Assembly (NCBI GenBank): GCA_010672825.2
Contig: JAAHFU020000001.1
Span: 2,654,055 to 2,718,054, forward strand
DNA length: 64,000 nt
DNA from: Leptolyngbya sp. SIO1E4
GTDB lineage: Bacteria > Cyanobacteriota > Cyanobacteriia > Phormidesmidales > Phormidesmidaceae
Direction of reading: 5' to 3'
In this document: in pieces, positions 49,936 to 59,522 of the stretch
How the letters are laid out: each line of letters starts with the position of its first letter
Position numbering within the stretch: the stretch's first letter is position 1
Program-made: the position numbers and the translations under genes
The notes under the pieces: model-generated
What the model saw: the letters and a program-made list of their open reading frames with translations, nothing else
Told to the model about the DNA's origin: nothing
Databases searched by the model: none

Positions 49936-51159
49936 ATGAATGACGTGACCGCTCACGCGGCGTCTCAGGTCTGGGGAACCCCTACCCTCAGCGGTGCGAA
50001 ATGCTTGCTAATTATGGGGTCTGGCGAGTTAGGGCGAGAAGTCGCGATCGAAGCAATGCGCTTGGGATTAGAGGTTGTCGCAGTAGATGTCTACGCGAAC
50101 GCCCCGGCGATGCAGATTGCTCACCGGGCCCATGTCATTGACATGCTGGATGGTAATCGGGTGCGTCAATTGATTCAGCACGAGCAGCCTAGTCTGATCG
50201 TGCCAGAGGTAGAAGCGATCGCCACCGATACCCTGGTCGAATTAGAAACAGAAGGATGGACCGTGATTCCCACCGCTAAAGCGGCGCGCCTCACCATGAA
50301 CCGTGAAGGGATTCGGCGCTTAGCGGCAGAGGATCTGCAGCTGAGAACCTCTCCGTATCGCTTTGCTGGAACTCTGGAAGCGTATCGTCAGGCGGTTGGA
50401 GAGATAGGGCTCCCCTGTGTCGTCAAGCCGATTATGAGTTCGTCGGGGAAAGGCCAAAGTCTGGTGCGATCGCCTGCAGAGATTGATGCGGCTTGGGAAT
50501 ATGCCTACAGCGCCGGGCGCGGCAAAGCTGAGCGCGTTATTGTGGAAGGGTTTGTGGCCTTTGACACCGAGATTACGCTCCTCACTGTGCAGGCGGTAGA
50601 CGGCATCTTTTTCTGCCCGCCCATCGGCCATCGCCAAGAAGCTGGAGACTATCGTGAGTCTTGGCAGCCCTGTCCTCTACATCCCAGTACGCTAGCTACC
50701 TGTCAGCAGATGGCTGCGCAGATCACCGAGGCATTGGGCGGTTGGGGGCTCTTTGGCGTTGAACTCTTCATTGCTGGAACTCCCGATCAGCCCCAAACGG
50801 TGTACTTTAGCGAAGTGAGCCCCCGTCCCCACGATACGGGGATGGTGACGATGGTGAGCCAAAATATGTCGGAATTTGAGCTGCATGTACGGGCGATCGC
50901 CGGGCTTCCCATTGGGGAAATTACCCTCCATCAGCCAGGGGCTTCTGCGGTCATTCTGGCGTCTGGTTCCAGTAATCAGCCCCGCTTTGCCGGAGTTGCC
51001 GATGCTTTGACGGTTCCTACCAGTAAGCTGCGCCTGTTTGGCAAGCCCCGGTGTCATCCTCACCGGCGGATGGGGGTGGCGTTAGCCCTAGGGGAAACGG
51101 TGGCGGAGGCCAAGGAAAGGGCGATCGCCTGTGCCAGTAAAGTGCAGGTTTTGCTTTAG
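49936..51159 (+). CDS. purT: Phosphoribosylglycinamide formyltransferase 2 (formate dependent)
   Basis: ATP-grasp enzyme that converts GAR and formate to FGAR in purine synthesis. 407 residues with [44 protein letters not shown] and [13 protein letters not shown]. This is PurT, not PurN. Its stop is followed in the same reading frame by the cysteine-less redoxin-like reading. Confidence 0.95.
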   Translation: MNDVTAHAASQVWGTPTLSGAKCLLIMGSGELGREVAIEAMRLGLEVVAVDVYANAPAMQIAHRAHVIDMLDGNRVRQLIQHEQPSLIVPEVEAIATDTLVELETEGWTVIPTAKAARLTMNREGIRRLAAEDLQLRTSPYRFAGTLEAYRQAVGEIGLPCVVKPIMSSSGKGQSLVRSPAEIDAAWEYAYSAGRGKAERVIVEGFVAFDTEITLLTVQAVDGIFFCPPIGHRQEAGDYRESWQPCPLHPSTLATCQQMAAQITEALGGWGLFGVELFIAGTPDQPQTVYFSEVSPRPHDTGMVTMVSQNMSEFELHVRAIAGLPIGEITLHQPGASAVILASGSSNQPRFAGVADALTVPTSKLRLFGKPRCHPHRRMGVALALGETVAEAKERAIACASKVQVLL

Positions 51160-51249
51160 GCCGCGCTCAAAACCGGCACGGTTTTTAAGACAAGGTCTGA
51201 GTGCCATAAACGAACCGTTTGGTACCTTTCGCCCGATACCCGCAATGTC

Positions 51250-51747
51250 GTGGGGCTAGCCGCCGAGGATGGAGAAGAGCGTAGCGGTAACTTCCCGGTC
51301 GTCTCTGGTTTCAACCTCCTGGGCGACCAGTTTGATCTACCTGACGATTTCACGGCCTCCTACAACGTGGTCATTCTGATCTATACCCAGCCGCAGCAGA
51401 ACGATGTCTACCCGTGGATACCGCTGCTGGACGAAATAGACGCTGACTTTGCTGACGTACAGTATTACGAACTGCCGACACTGCCAGAGTTCAATGCTGC
51501 CGCTCGGGCTCAACTCGATCAGTGGATGATCGGCGGGATTCAAGATGAGGCCGCCCGTGCCCGCACCATCACCCTGTATCTGGATGTAGCAGCCTTTAAT
51601 CAGGTGTTGGGCATTGACACCACAGATGAGATCCAACTTCTACTGATAACGCCGGGCGGCGAGATCCTGTGGCGCGAAACGGGTGCTTTTTCGGACGCGA
51701 AAGGTGAGGCGTTGCAAACCCGTATTCGCACTCTCGTAAACGAGTAA
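51250..51747 (+). CDS. Redoxin-like protein lacking the catalytic cysteine
   Basis: 165 residues from GTG 51250. The pattern L-L-G-D-Q-F-D-L-P-D-D-F, L-I-Y-T-Q-P-Q-Q-N-D-V-Y-P-W-I-P and I-Q-L-L-L-I-T-P-G-G-E-I-L-W-R-E-T-G-A-F follows an AhpC/TSA-like family in which the active cysteine is replaced. No Cys is visible in the domain. The frame is open upstream with no start back to the purT stop at 51157, so the gene may have lost its N-terminus (commonly a signal peptide) or be read from GTG. A degraded copy is possible. Confidence 0.65.
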   Translation: MGLAAEDGEERSGNFPVVSGFNLLGDQFDLPDDFTASYNVVILIYTQPQQNDVYPWIPLLDEIDADFADVQYYELPTLPEFNAAARAQLDQWMIGGIQDEAARARTITLYLDVAAFNQVLGIDTTDEIQLLLITPGGEILWRETGAFSDAKGEALQTRIRTLVNE

Positions 51748-51877
51748 TGCCAGCGGTCATAGAATATCTTGCTGATGACTGTGCCCTGGGTTTTGTGAGT
51801 CTCTTGTTTCTTGGGAGAACGCCACTGCCACACCATGTTTTATGATTCTTGAACCGTCTCTTCCATAGTTCAAACCC

Positions 51878-53176
51878 ATGATGGTTCCCCTTTCTCGTAC
51901 CTGGAAACGCTTTGGTCTCTGGTTAGCGATCGGCCTGCTGGCGAGCTGGCTCATTAGCTGCGGAGCCCCCAACAGCAATTCTGGAGAAACCACCGACGGC
52001 ATTCAAGAAGTTGAGTTCTGGACGATGCAGCTCCAGCCTGACTTCACCGATTACTTCAACACGCTGATTGCTGACTTTGAAGCGGAAAATCCAGATATCC
52101 AGGTGCGGTGGGTGGATGTTCCCTGGGCAGATATGCAGAGCAAAATTTTGACCGCTGTCTCAGCCGGGACGGCCCCCGATGTGGTGAATCTCAACCCTGA
52201 CTTTGCCTCGCAACTGGCCAGCAAAAATGCCTGGCTCTCCCTAGACGATCGCATCTCGTCCGAGGCCCAAGCCACCTACCTGAGCAAAATCTGGAGCGCT
52301 AGCACCCTTGATGGAGAAAGTTTTGGCATTCCCTGGTATCTAACCACTCGCATTGCCCTCTATAACCAAGACCTTTTTGCAGCAGCAGGGGTCACTGAGC
52401 CCCCCCAAACCTATGCTGAACTGGCAGCAGTAGCGCAGGAAATTAAGCAGCAAACGGGCAAGTATGCCTTCTTTATCTCCTTTGTGCCGGAAGACGCTGC
52501 TGATGTGCTGCAGTCCTTCGTGCAGATGGGCGTTGCCCTGGTGGATGAAACCGGACAGGCGGCCTTCAATACGCCTGAGGGCAGGGCTGTTTTTCAATAC
52601 TGGACTGACCTCTATCAGCAGGATCTGCTGCCCCGAGAAGTGCTGACCCAGGGGCACCGCCGCGCCGTGGAGCTTTATCAGGCCGGGGAAACCGCGATTC
52701 TAACGGCCGGGGCAGAGTTCCTCAGCACCATTGAAAATAATGCGCCGGATATTGCCGCTGCCACCGCTAGTGCCCCTCAAATCACTGGGGAGACGGGGAA
52801 AAAGAATGTCGCCGTGATGAACCTGGTCATCCCCCGCTCTACAGATAGCCCAGAGGCAGCCCTGGCGTTCGCCCTCTATGTCACCAACGACGCCAATCAG
52901 CTGTCCTTTGCACAAGCGGCTAATGTGCTGCCCTCCACCGTTGCCGCCTTAGAAGACCGTTACTTTACAGAACCGCCCGCCGATGCTGAACCGGTGTCCA
53001 TTGCGCGATCAGTCAGCGCCGGTCAGATGCAGGATGCTGAAGTGCTCATTCCCGCCATGGAAGACGTCAAAGTGTTGCAAAAGGCTATCTATGAGAATCT
53101 GCAGGCTGCCATGCTAGGGCAGAAAACGGTGGATCAGGCGGTGGCGGATGCCGCAGCAGAGTGGGATGGACGGTGA
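51878..53176 (+). CDS. Sugar-binding lipoprotein of an ABC importer
   Basis: 432 residues. Lipobox L-I-S-C with Cys28 after a hydrophobic stretch. Then a MalE-like solute-binding fold: I-Q-E-V-E-F-W-T-M-Q, F-E-A-E-N-P-D-I-Q-V-R-W-V-D-V-P-W, S-A-G-T-A-P-D-V-V-N-L, I-P-W-Y-L-T-T, and A-M-L-G-Q-K-T-V-D-Q-A-V. It belongs to CUT1 (family 1) binding proteins. No permease or ATPase adjoins; the MalG at 16.6 kb and MalK-like ATPase at 39.3 kb are candidates. Sugar specificity cannot be read. Confidence 0.9.
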   Translation: MMVPLSRTWKRFGLWLAIGLLASWLISCGAPNSNSGETTDGIQEVEFWTMQLQPDFTDYFNTLIADFEAENPDIQVRWVDVPWADMQSKILTAVSAGTAPDVVNLNPDFASQLASKNAWLSLDDRISSEAQATYLSKIWSASTLDGESFGIPWYLTTRIALYNQDLFAAAGVTEPPQTYAELAAVAQEIKQQTGKYAFFISFVPEDAADVLQSFVQMGVALVDETGQAAFNTPEGRAVFQYWTDLYQQDLLPREVLTQGHRRAVELYQAGETAILTAGAEFLSTIENNAPDIAAATASAPQITGETGKKNVAVMNLVIPRSTDSPEAALAFALYVTNDANQLSFAQAANVLPSTVAALEDRYFTEPPADAEPVSIARSVSAGQMQDAEVLIPAMEDVKVLQKAIYENLQAAMLGQKTVDQAVADAAAEWDGR

Positions 53177-53222
53177 AAGGCCTCACTCGTCTGTGGTTCA
53201 CTAAGAGACGGTGCGTATTGAT

Positions 53223-54704
53223 ATGGTGATGTCTCAACCTCTGCTCAAGAACTACGTCAACGGTCAATGGTGTCTTTCGGGTGCCAGTCAACAACTGCCT
53301 GTCGAGAATCCGGCGACGGCAGAGGTGCTGGCCCAGGTTCCCCTCTCGCCAGCAGCAGAGATTGATCAGGCGGTGGCGTCAGCAGCAGCAGCTTTCCGGG
53401 AATGGCGGCGGGTGCCCCCGACTGAGCGGGTGCAGCCGCTGTTCAAGCTCAAAGGGTTGCTGGAGACCCATGCCGATACGGTTTCCCAGTTGATTACCCA
53501 AGAATGTGGCAAGACGCTTAAAGAGTCTCGGGGAGAGCTGCAACGGGCAATTGAAAATGTGGAGGTCGCCTGCGGCATCCCCACCACCCTGCAGGGCACA
53601 GTGCTAGAAGATATTGCCCGGGGCATTGATGAGTTTATGATTCGCCAGCCCCTGGGCGTGGCAGCGGCGATCGCCCCCTTTAACTTCCCGGCGATGATTC
53701 CGTTTTGGTTTATGCCCTATGCGATCGCCTGCGGCAATACCTACCTCGTTAAGCCTTCTGAGAAAGTGCCCCTGACGATGCAGAAAATTTTTGAGCTGAT
53801 TGACCAGGCAGGCTTTCCAGCTGGGGTGGTGAATCTGGTGAATGGGGCCAAAGAAACCGTCGATGCCATTTTGGAGCATCCCACCATTCGCGCCATTAGC
53901 TTTGTTGGGTCTTCGCCAGTAGCCCGCTACATCTATGCCCAGGCCGCCGCCCACGGCAAGCGGGTGCAGTGTCAAGGGGGCGCTAAAAACCCCATCATTG
54001 TGCTACCCGATGCCGATATGGACATGACGACTCGCATTGTCGCCGATAGTGCCTTTGGCTGTGCCGGGCAGCGGTGTTTGGCCGCATCCCTAGCGGTGAC
54101 TGTGGGGTCAGCTCAGGCGCCCTTTACCGACGCGATCGCACATGCTGCTGCCACTCGCATCACAGGCAACGGCCTGGAATCGGACGTGCAGATGGGGCCG
54201 GTGATCACCGCCCAGAGCAAAGCCCGCATTGAGGGGCTGATTCAAACTGGGGCCGATGAGGGGGCCAAACTGCTTGTCGATGGACGGGATCCCCAAATTG
54301 CTGGCCTGGCTCAAGGGAACTTTGTTCGCCCGACAGTGCTACAAAATGTCCCCCCCGATGGGGAAATTGCCCACACCGAGATTTTTGGGCCAGTGCTGGG
54401 GCTGATGCATGTAGAGACCATTGAGGCTGCAATCGACCTGGTTAACCGCAGCCCCTGGGGTAATATGGCCTGTTTGTTTACCAGCAGCGGTGCCGCTGCC
54501 CGCAAGTTTCGCTACGAGGCCGAAGCCGGCAATATCGGTATTAATATTGGCGTCGCTGCTCCGATGGCGTTTTTCCCCTTTAGCGGCTGGAAAGACAGCT
54601 TTTTTGGCGATCTGCATGGGCAAAGCAACCACGCGGTGGAGTTCTTTACCCAAACGAAGGTGGTCGTCGAGCGCTGGCCTAAGGAATGGAGTCGTCAGTT
54701 TTAA
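53223..54704 (+). CDS. mmsA: Methylmalonate-semialdehyde dehydrogenase (acylating)
   Basis: Aldehyde dehydrogenase superfamily, CoA-acylating, about 493 residues. Opening L-K-N-Y-V-N-G-Q-W, middle [15 protein letters not shown], active-site [10 protein letters not shown] and end [16 protein letters not shown] match MmsA. It would convert methylmalonate or malonate semialdehyde to propionyl- or acetyl-CoA. The track begins at a GTG 53211; ATG 53223 gives the usual start, with ATG 53229 as another option. Its link to the preceding transporter gene is unclear. Confidence 0.93.
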   Translation: MVMSQPLLKNYVNGQWCLSGASQQLPVENPATAEVLAQVPLSPAAEIDQAVASAAAAFREWRRVPPTERVQPLFKLKGLLETHADTVSQLITQECGKTLKESRGELQRAIENVEVACGIPTTLQGTVLEDIARGIDEFMIRQPLGVAAAIAPFNFPAMIPFWFMPYAIACGNTYLVKPSEKVPLTMQKIFELIDQAGFPAGVVNLVNGAKETVDAILEHPTIRAISFVGSSPVARYIYAQAAAHGKRVQCQGGAKNPIIVLPDADMDMTTRIVADSAFGCAGQRCLAASLAVTVGSAQAPFTDAIAHAAATRITGNGLESDVQMGPVITAQSKARIEGLIQTGADEGAKLLVDGRDPQIAGLAQGNFVRPTVLQNVPPDGEIAHTEIFGPVLGLMHVETIEAAIDLVNRSPWGNMACLFTSSGAAARKFRYEAEAGNIGINIGVAAPMAFFPFSGWKDSFFGDLHGQSNHAVEFFTQTKVVVERWPKEWSRQF

Positions 54705-54743
54705 TCCCTTAGGGATTTCTGAGGTGATTTCTGATTTCTGCCT

Positions 54744-56294
54744 TTACGCAGAAGTCAGGACGATCATTTGCTGTGGCTTCAGAGAAACAACGTAGTTTCT
54801 ATTTCCCTGACGACTCATTTCATCTGCTGGCGCAAGATCATAGTCGGAACTAACCTGATCCTCTGGGTGGTAGGCAAAAATAGAGGCTTCTTGACCTTCT
54901 AGGTCTGGCCAAATAACTTCTACCGCTTGCTCTTCAGAGGTTCGATTAATGACAACCACGACTTTCTGATTATTCTGATTTTGAGCTGCCAGGGTGTGAA
55001 TGTTAGGATCACTCGATTGTGACTGAAGAATGCTAGCTCCATGGGTGATTGTTTTCGTTAGTAACCCATAAGAAAAATAGTCACTTCTTGGATTGAGATT
55101 TTCTTCTAGAGCAAGCGTTCCATGGTAATAGTCATAGCGAGTATTTTCGCCGATGAGATCAGCAATACTCCATTTGGCGAGGCCAGAAAACCCTGCATTT
55201 AATAGCGCGATCGCCTGTTCTGCAACCATTAAGCCGTATTGGCCCGATCCCAAATCAACGTAACGTTGGGCATTGCCTTCCCTGGCGGCTCTGCCAGGGC
55301 CAAATTCGCCTGCAACGATAGGTTTACCAGTGTCTTTGACCATCTCGGCAAACGTTGAATACTTGAACAGTAAGCGTTCATATAATTCAGGATCGCGATA
55401 GGATTCAGCCGTATTGGCAGGATAAGTCACAGGATCGTTCGGATTGCCTGCCTGCCAAGGCTTGTTCATTTCAATGTAATGATGGATGTCGAACATAACG
55501 TTCGGCGTATCCCTAAAATTCCTTTTTGCCCACCATAGAGGCCAATATTTCCCCAGTTCAGGTACGCCCATGGTCAACTTATCGGCTAAAGATCGGCTGG
55601 CCAACGCCTCTTTAATAGCCTCGACCAAGCTAAGGTAAGCCGCTTGGTATTCATCGGCACGGCTGGGACCCTCTACGTTTGGCCCGTGATAGAAAACGGC
55701 AAATCGGTGTTGCGAAGGGTTTTCGACACTGGCGGCCATTTCATTGGTCGGTGACCAATATTTAATATTGTCATACCCTTTAACCGTGATTAGATGATCC
55801 AACATTTCAGCCATGGTGCTGGCCAAAAGGCGACGCGTTTCATCCTCTAAAAGTGCTTGTCCACCTCCTAGCCAATCAGGGATGGCTGATTCACGATAGG
55901 TAAACGTGAAATGCACAGTAATATTGTTTTTCTTGAGGATGTCTAAATGCTTATATAGGTTCACCATTGCCCTTGAATTGGGCGTGCGGGTCTCTCTTTC
56001 TGGGGCAAAGTTTCGCAGGCCAAACATCACTCGAAAATATCCATTTTTATTGGATTCTGTAATGGCGCGATCCATTCTTTCAGTTAAAGTCTCGCTCGAA
56101 TAAACTGTACCCAAAAAGGGCGAATTGTAGCCTAAACCGATGAGATTTTCTGTGATCGGGTTGCTGCTATTGATCGTGACACTTGCAGTGGGTTGTAGGG
56201 TTGTATGTTGTGCACGGCTGCTGAAACCAATAGCCACAGCGATCGCGCAGGCGATCACGCAAATGATGAAAAATAGAGGTTTTCGAATTTGCAT
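54744..56294 (-). CDS. Signal-anchored glycoside hydrolase (clan A-like)
   Basis: 516 residues. N-terminal hydrophobic signal or anchor (F-F-I-I-C-V-I-A-C-A-I-A-V-A-I-G). A barrel-like catalytic part has W-S-P-T-N-E-M (Glu185, likely acid/base) and P-I-V-A-G-E-F-G-P-G (Glu330, likely nucleophile), the two-glutamate layout of clan A families such as GH39/GH5/GH30. A C-terminal beta-rich part begins near 425 (N-H-T-L-A-A-Q-N-Q-N-N). Family number is not certain. Action on polysaccharide outside the cytoplasm is likely. Alone on its strand. Confidence 0.75.
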   Translation of the reverse strand: MQIRKPLFFIICVIACAIAVAIGFSSRAQHTTLQPTASVTINSSNPITENLIGLGYNSPFLGTVYSSETLTERMDRAITESNKNGYFRVMFGLRNFAPERETRTPNSRAMVNLYKHLDILKKNNITVHFTFTYRESAIPDWLGGGQALLEDETRRLLASTMAEMLDHLITVKGYDNIKYWSPTNEMAASVENPSQHRFAVFYHGPNVEGPSRADEYQAAYLSLVEAIKEALASRSLADKLTMGVPELGKYWPLWWAKRNFRDTPNVMFDIHHYIEMNKPWQAGNPNDPVTYPANTAESYRDPELYERLLFKYSTFAEMVKDTGKPIVAGEFGPGRAAREGNAQRYVDLGSGQYGLMVAEQAIALLNAGFSGLAKWSIADLIGENTRYDYYHGTLALEENLNPRSDYFSYGLLTKTITHGASILQSQSSDPNIHTLAAQNQNNQKVVVVINRTSEEQAVEVIWPDLEGQEASIFAYHPEDQVSSDYDLAPADEMSRQGNRNYVVSLKPQQMIVLTSA

Positions 56295-56346
56295 TGTTCA
56301 TGCCTAGCGAACATTCCGTACAGGTTGGTAGAAAACCCTTATCAAC

Positions 56347-56412
56347 CCCGTATCCATGGGGCCCAAGAAATGATTCAGTCCCGTATCCATGGGGCCCAAG
56401 AACTGATTCAGT
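56347..56412. repeat. 33-bp tandem duplication
   Basis: Two copies of CCCGTATCCATGGGGCCCAA plus G-A-A-(A/C)-T-G-A-T-T-C-A-G-T, with one base different. The unit contains the palindromes CCATGG and GGGCCC. Confidence 0.8.
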
Positions 56413-56558
56413 CTTGGCGATGGTTTTTCAGGATGTTGGTCACTCTATACAGCCTTTTTAGCTGAGTGAGGTACATCCTGGCTGCAATAAGGGCTAAGGT
56501 CTGGGGTTTGGGGTCTAAGGCTAATACTTCATCAGAGTGAGAAACGCTGTATAGCAGT

Positions 56559-56602
56559 TTGCATGTGGATAAAGCACACCTTGCATGTGGATAAAGCACA
56601 CC
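56559..56602. repeat. 22-bp perfect tandem duplication, dispersed repeat copy
   Basis: TTGCATGTGG-ATAAAGCACACC occurs twice in perfect succession. Together with the following CTAGACCCCAT it matches the minus strand at 42358-42388, so it is one copy of a dispersed element. Confidence 0.75.
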
Positions 56603-56783
56603 CTAGACCCCATGCCCTAGACCCGGTCTTAGCCCAGATATCCTCGACTCAACTGAACAAGGCTATAGGGTTAGACAGAGATCCCATACATTCTGTTTCC
56701 TGCCAGCCTGCAATCACCGGGCAATCGCGATGAAGGCTGCCCGCTGCCCCTAAGCCAGTGCGATTCAACCTCAGGTGCTTTGT

Positions 56784-57644
56784 CTAGCGCAACAGCCGAT
56801 CGATCATGCTGTTCGCCTGGGACCCATATCCACCCCCGAACAGATTGAAGTGATTGAGGATGTGATACAGGTTGTATAGCGTCTTCCGCGCTGTATATCC
56901 TTCATCTAATGGATACGCTGCCGTATAGCCCTCATAGAACGGCTGCGGGAAGCGCCCAAACAGTTCTGACATGGCAATGTCTACCTCGCGATCGCCATAG
57001 TATGTTGCCGGATCTAAGATCACCGGCGTGCCATCGTCTGCGACTGCGGCATTGCCTGACCATAAGTCCCCGTGCACTAGCGATGGTTGTGGATCATGCC
57101 CTGCCAGCAATGCAGGCACCGCTGCCAGTAGTTCATCTTGACCTGGAAAATGGCCCCGTCGTCGCGCGAGTTGAAACTGATACCGCAGCCGGTGTTCCAC
57201 ATAAAACGTCACCCAGTCCGGCGTCCAGGGATTTTTTTGGGGCGTGTCGCCAATGGTATTGTCCTGTTGCCAGCCAAACCCACGATCGCTGGTTACCCGA
57301 TGCATCGCTGCCAGATCTTGCCCCATCCGATACCAGGATGCCTGAGCGCTCCCTCCTAGCGGCAGATATTCCAGGACGATGTAAGCTGATCCCCCCACCG
57401 TTCCCCAGCAGATTGGATGCGGGACGCGAATTGTATTGCTGTCTGCAATTTCCTTCAGCCCCAGTGCTTCCGCCTCAAACATGGCGAACTGCACCGCCCG
57501 ATTGACCTTAAGAAAATAGCTGCGATCGCCATCCGTAATCCGGTATGCCTGATTAATGCTGCCACCCCCGATACTGCCGCGATCACGAATTTCAAACGGC
57601 TGCCCGGTGACTTGGGTGATCTGTTGAGCGATCGTATTCCACAT
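56784..57644 (-). CDS. Fructosamine kinase family protein
   Basis: 286-residue kinase of the APH-like fold that phosphorylates ketoamine or ribulosamine-modified lysines for deglycation. G-G-G-S-I-N-Q-A-Y-R near the start, the catalytic loop L-V-H-G-D-L-W-S-G-N and the magnesium site D-P-A-T-Y-Y-G-D-R-E-V-D match. Normal length. Stand-alone. Confidence 0.93.
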   Translation of the reverse strand: MWNTIAQQITQVTGQPFEIRDRGSIGGGSINQAYRITDGDRSYFLKVNRAVQFAMFEAEALGLKEIADSNTIRVPHPICWGTVGGSAYIVLEYLPLGGSAQASWYRMGQDLAAMHRVTSDRGFGWQQDNTIGDTPQKNPWTPDWVTFYVEHRLRYQFQLARRRGHFPGQDELLAAVPALLAGHDPQPSLVHGDLWSGNAAVADDGTPVILDPATYYGDREVDIAMSELFGRFPQPFYEGYTAAYPLDEGYTARKTLYNLYHILNHFNLFGGGYGSQANSMIDRLLR

Positions 57645-57841
57645 AGGCGTCCAGCAAGAATAGCAGCATGCACCAGAAAAGGGTGTATGAGGGGAAGGAT
57701 AGCAGACGGTTACCCGTGATTAACGATCAGCTATCAATTTCTGATTTTAGAGTTTGCATTTTAGAGTTTGGATTTTAGATGTTGGGGTTTCTAACCTTCC
57801 GGCGTCTAACCTCTCACGCTCCAAACAAAAGCCGCTTAGCC

Positions 57842-59158
57842 CTACGCACGTTCTCCAGGGCGAATGGTTAACACGCCATAGGCTTCCGGGGAGAGATATT
57901 GCTGAGCCGCTGCTTGAATGTCTTGAGCAGTGAGCTGCTGGACGACAGCTGGGTAGGTAAGCGCGTGGTCGAGCTGGCCGGTGAGGGTTTGATAGTAACC
58001 GTAGAGGCCCGCGCGATCGCTAGGGCTTTCGCTAGCAAAGATATAGCGGTTTGCCACCTGAGTCTGTACCCGTCGCAATTCGCTCTCTGTAATCGGTTCC
58101 TGGCAGATGCGGGTAACATGCTGGGCAATCTCTGCCTCAACCTGTTCCAGGTTTTCTTCAGGGAGTTGGGCTGCGATATTGAAGATCCCCTGCTGCCAAT
58201 AAGTCATGTTGCTGGATGACAGACTGGTTACCAGCTGGCGTTTTTCGCGCAGGTCTTGTACTAGACGTGCCGTGCGGCCTCGCCCCAAGACAGACGCCAG
58301 CACGTCTAGCGCGTAGGTTTGCTCCATGTCGGCTAGCCCCGGTACCCGCCAGGTCATCACTAACCGGGCCTGCTGCAACGCTGCATCGACCCGCTCCAAA
58401 CGCTGAACTGTCGAGAAGGGGGCCTCTGGTGCTGAACGGTAAACATTCGCATCGCTAAAGCGGGTTGGCAGCGGGGTCTTTCGGGCGGCGAGTGCTTGAT
58501 CAAAGCCATCTGCTACGGTCTGAATCAGCTCTTCTACTGGCAAATTGCCGACAGCGACTGCCGTAATTCGCTCTGGTTGGTACCAATAGCCATGAAACTC
58601 GCGCATTTGTTGAGGGGTGAGCCCTTCTATAACCGCAGCTGGACCTAACACCGCACGGCGATAAGGAAGTTGCTCAAAGGCAAGTTCCATCGAGTGATAA
58701 AAGGTGCGACGACGGACACTATCATTTGCACGAAGAATCTCTTCTAGAATGACCGGGCGCTCGCGCTCGAACTCCGTGTCCGTGAGCAGAGGATTCATGA
58801 CCAGCTCAATCTGTAGTGGGGCCAGTGCAGCAAAATCTTGCGGAGCGGTTGTAATGAAGAAATGGGTGTAGTCTTGACTGGTGGCAGCGTTGGTTACCCC
58901 TCCGCGAGCCTCAATGCGACGCTCGAATTCTCCTGTGGGCAGTTGAGACGTGCCTTTGAAGATCATGTGTTCCAGAAAGTGAGCCATGCCATTGATAGCA
59001 TCGGACTCCATGGCAGAACCGACTCGAAACCAGAGGCTTAAGTTGACAGCTTCAACAGGCATCTGTTCAGCGATCACCGTCAACCCATTACTGAAGCGTC
59101 GTAATGTGGGCGCGGTTGGGACTGGATGAGGAGAAGCAACGGCGATCGCAGAAGTCAT
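57842..59158 (-). CDS. M16 zinc metallopeptidase
   Basis: 438 residues. Inverted zinc motif H-F-L-E-H (60-64) followed by the third ligand in a downstream E-R-E-R-P-V-I-L-E-E-I-L. Two tandem M16 halves (N-terminal active, C-terminal inactive, from about 215 on). Closest to processing peptidase-like enzymes. In many cyanobacteria such a gene is paired with a second M16 gene; none adjoins here. Confidence 0.93.
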   Translation of the reverse strand: MTSAIAVASPHPVPTAPTLRRFSNGLTVIAEQMPVEAVNLSLWFRVGSAMESDAINGMAHFLEHMIFKGTSQLPTGEFERRIEARGGVTNAATSQDYTHFFITTAPQDFAALAPLQIELVMNPLLTDTEFERERPVILEEILRANDSVRRRTFYHSMELAFEQLPYRRAVLGPAAVIEGLTPQQMREFHGYWYQPERITAVAVGNLPVEELIQTVADGFDQALAARKTPLPTRFSDANVYRSAPEAPFSTVQRLERVDAALQQARLVMTWRVPGLADMEQTYALDVLASVLGRGRTARLVQDLREKRQLVTSLSSSNMTYWQQGIFNIAAQLPEENLEQVEAEIAQHVTRICQEPITESELRRVQTQVANRYIFASESPSDRAGLYGYYQTLTGQLDHALTYPAVVQQLTAQDIQAAAQQYLSPEAYGVLTIRPGERA

Positions 59159-59522
59159 AAACAGGCCACTCCTAAAGTTTTATAAGCCTTTAACTATCTT
59201 AACGGATTAGGAGAGACAGACTCTTAACATCACCTAAGTTTTGATAAACCGTCGCTTATCTAACCGCCAAGAACGCAAGCATAATGCCCCAAAAATCTTT
59301 CAGCTACTAAGCTCGACACAAAAAAACGGGCTGGTTACGGATCTCTTCCGGATTTATTGCAGTTTTATGGGCATATATGCGCTATTCATGAAGCTCGTGA
59401 ACTAAACTGAGGCAGCCCTAAAAATACAAAAGGTTTGAGTATTGATGTAAGCATCGCGCTGGCTGCTGCTGCGAGGTATATCTCACTACTCACTTAAGCC
59501 AAGCACTTCGGGGAGAATCGGT
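59159..59522. other. Intergenic region upstream of the lysozyme gene
   Basis: About 364 bases, divergent between the M16 peptidase and lysozyme. No gene is seen. GGGGAG sits 8 bases before the lysozyme ATG (59523) as ribosome binding site. Confidence 0.5.

Larger units (their letters stand above)
56295..56783. other. Repeat-rich intergenic region
   Basis: About 490 bases without a gene. It contains a 33-bp tandem duplication (56347-56412), a 22-bp perfect tandem duplication (56559-56602) and CCCTAGACCC repeats at about 56601-56625. The short frame on the minus strand at 56408-56599 covers repeats only and is not called. Confidence 0.6.
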
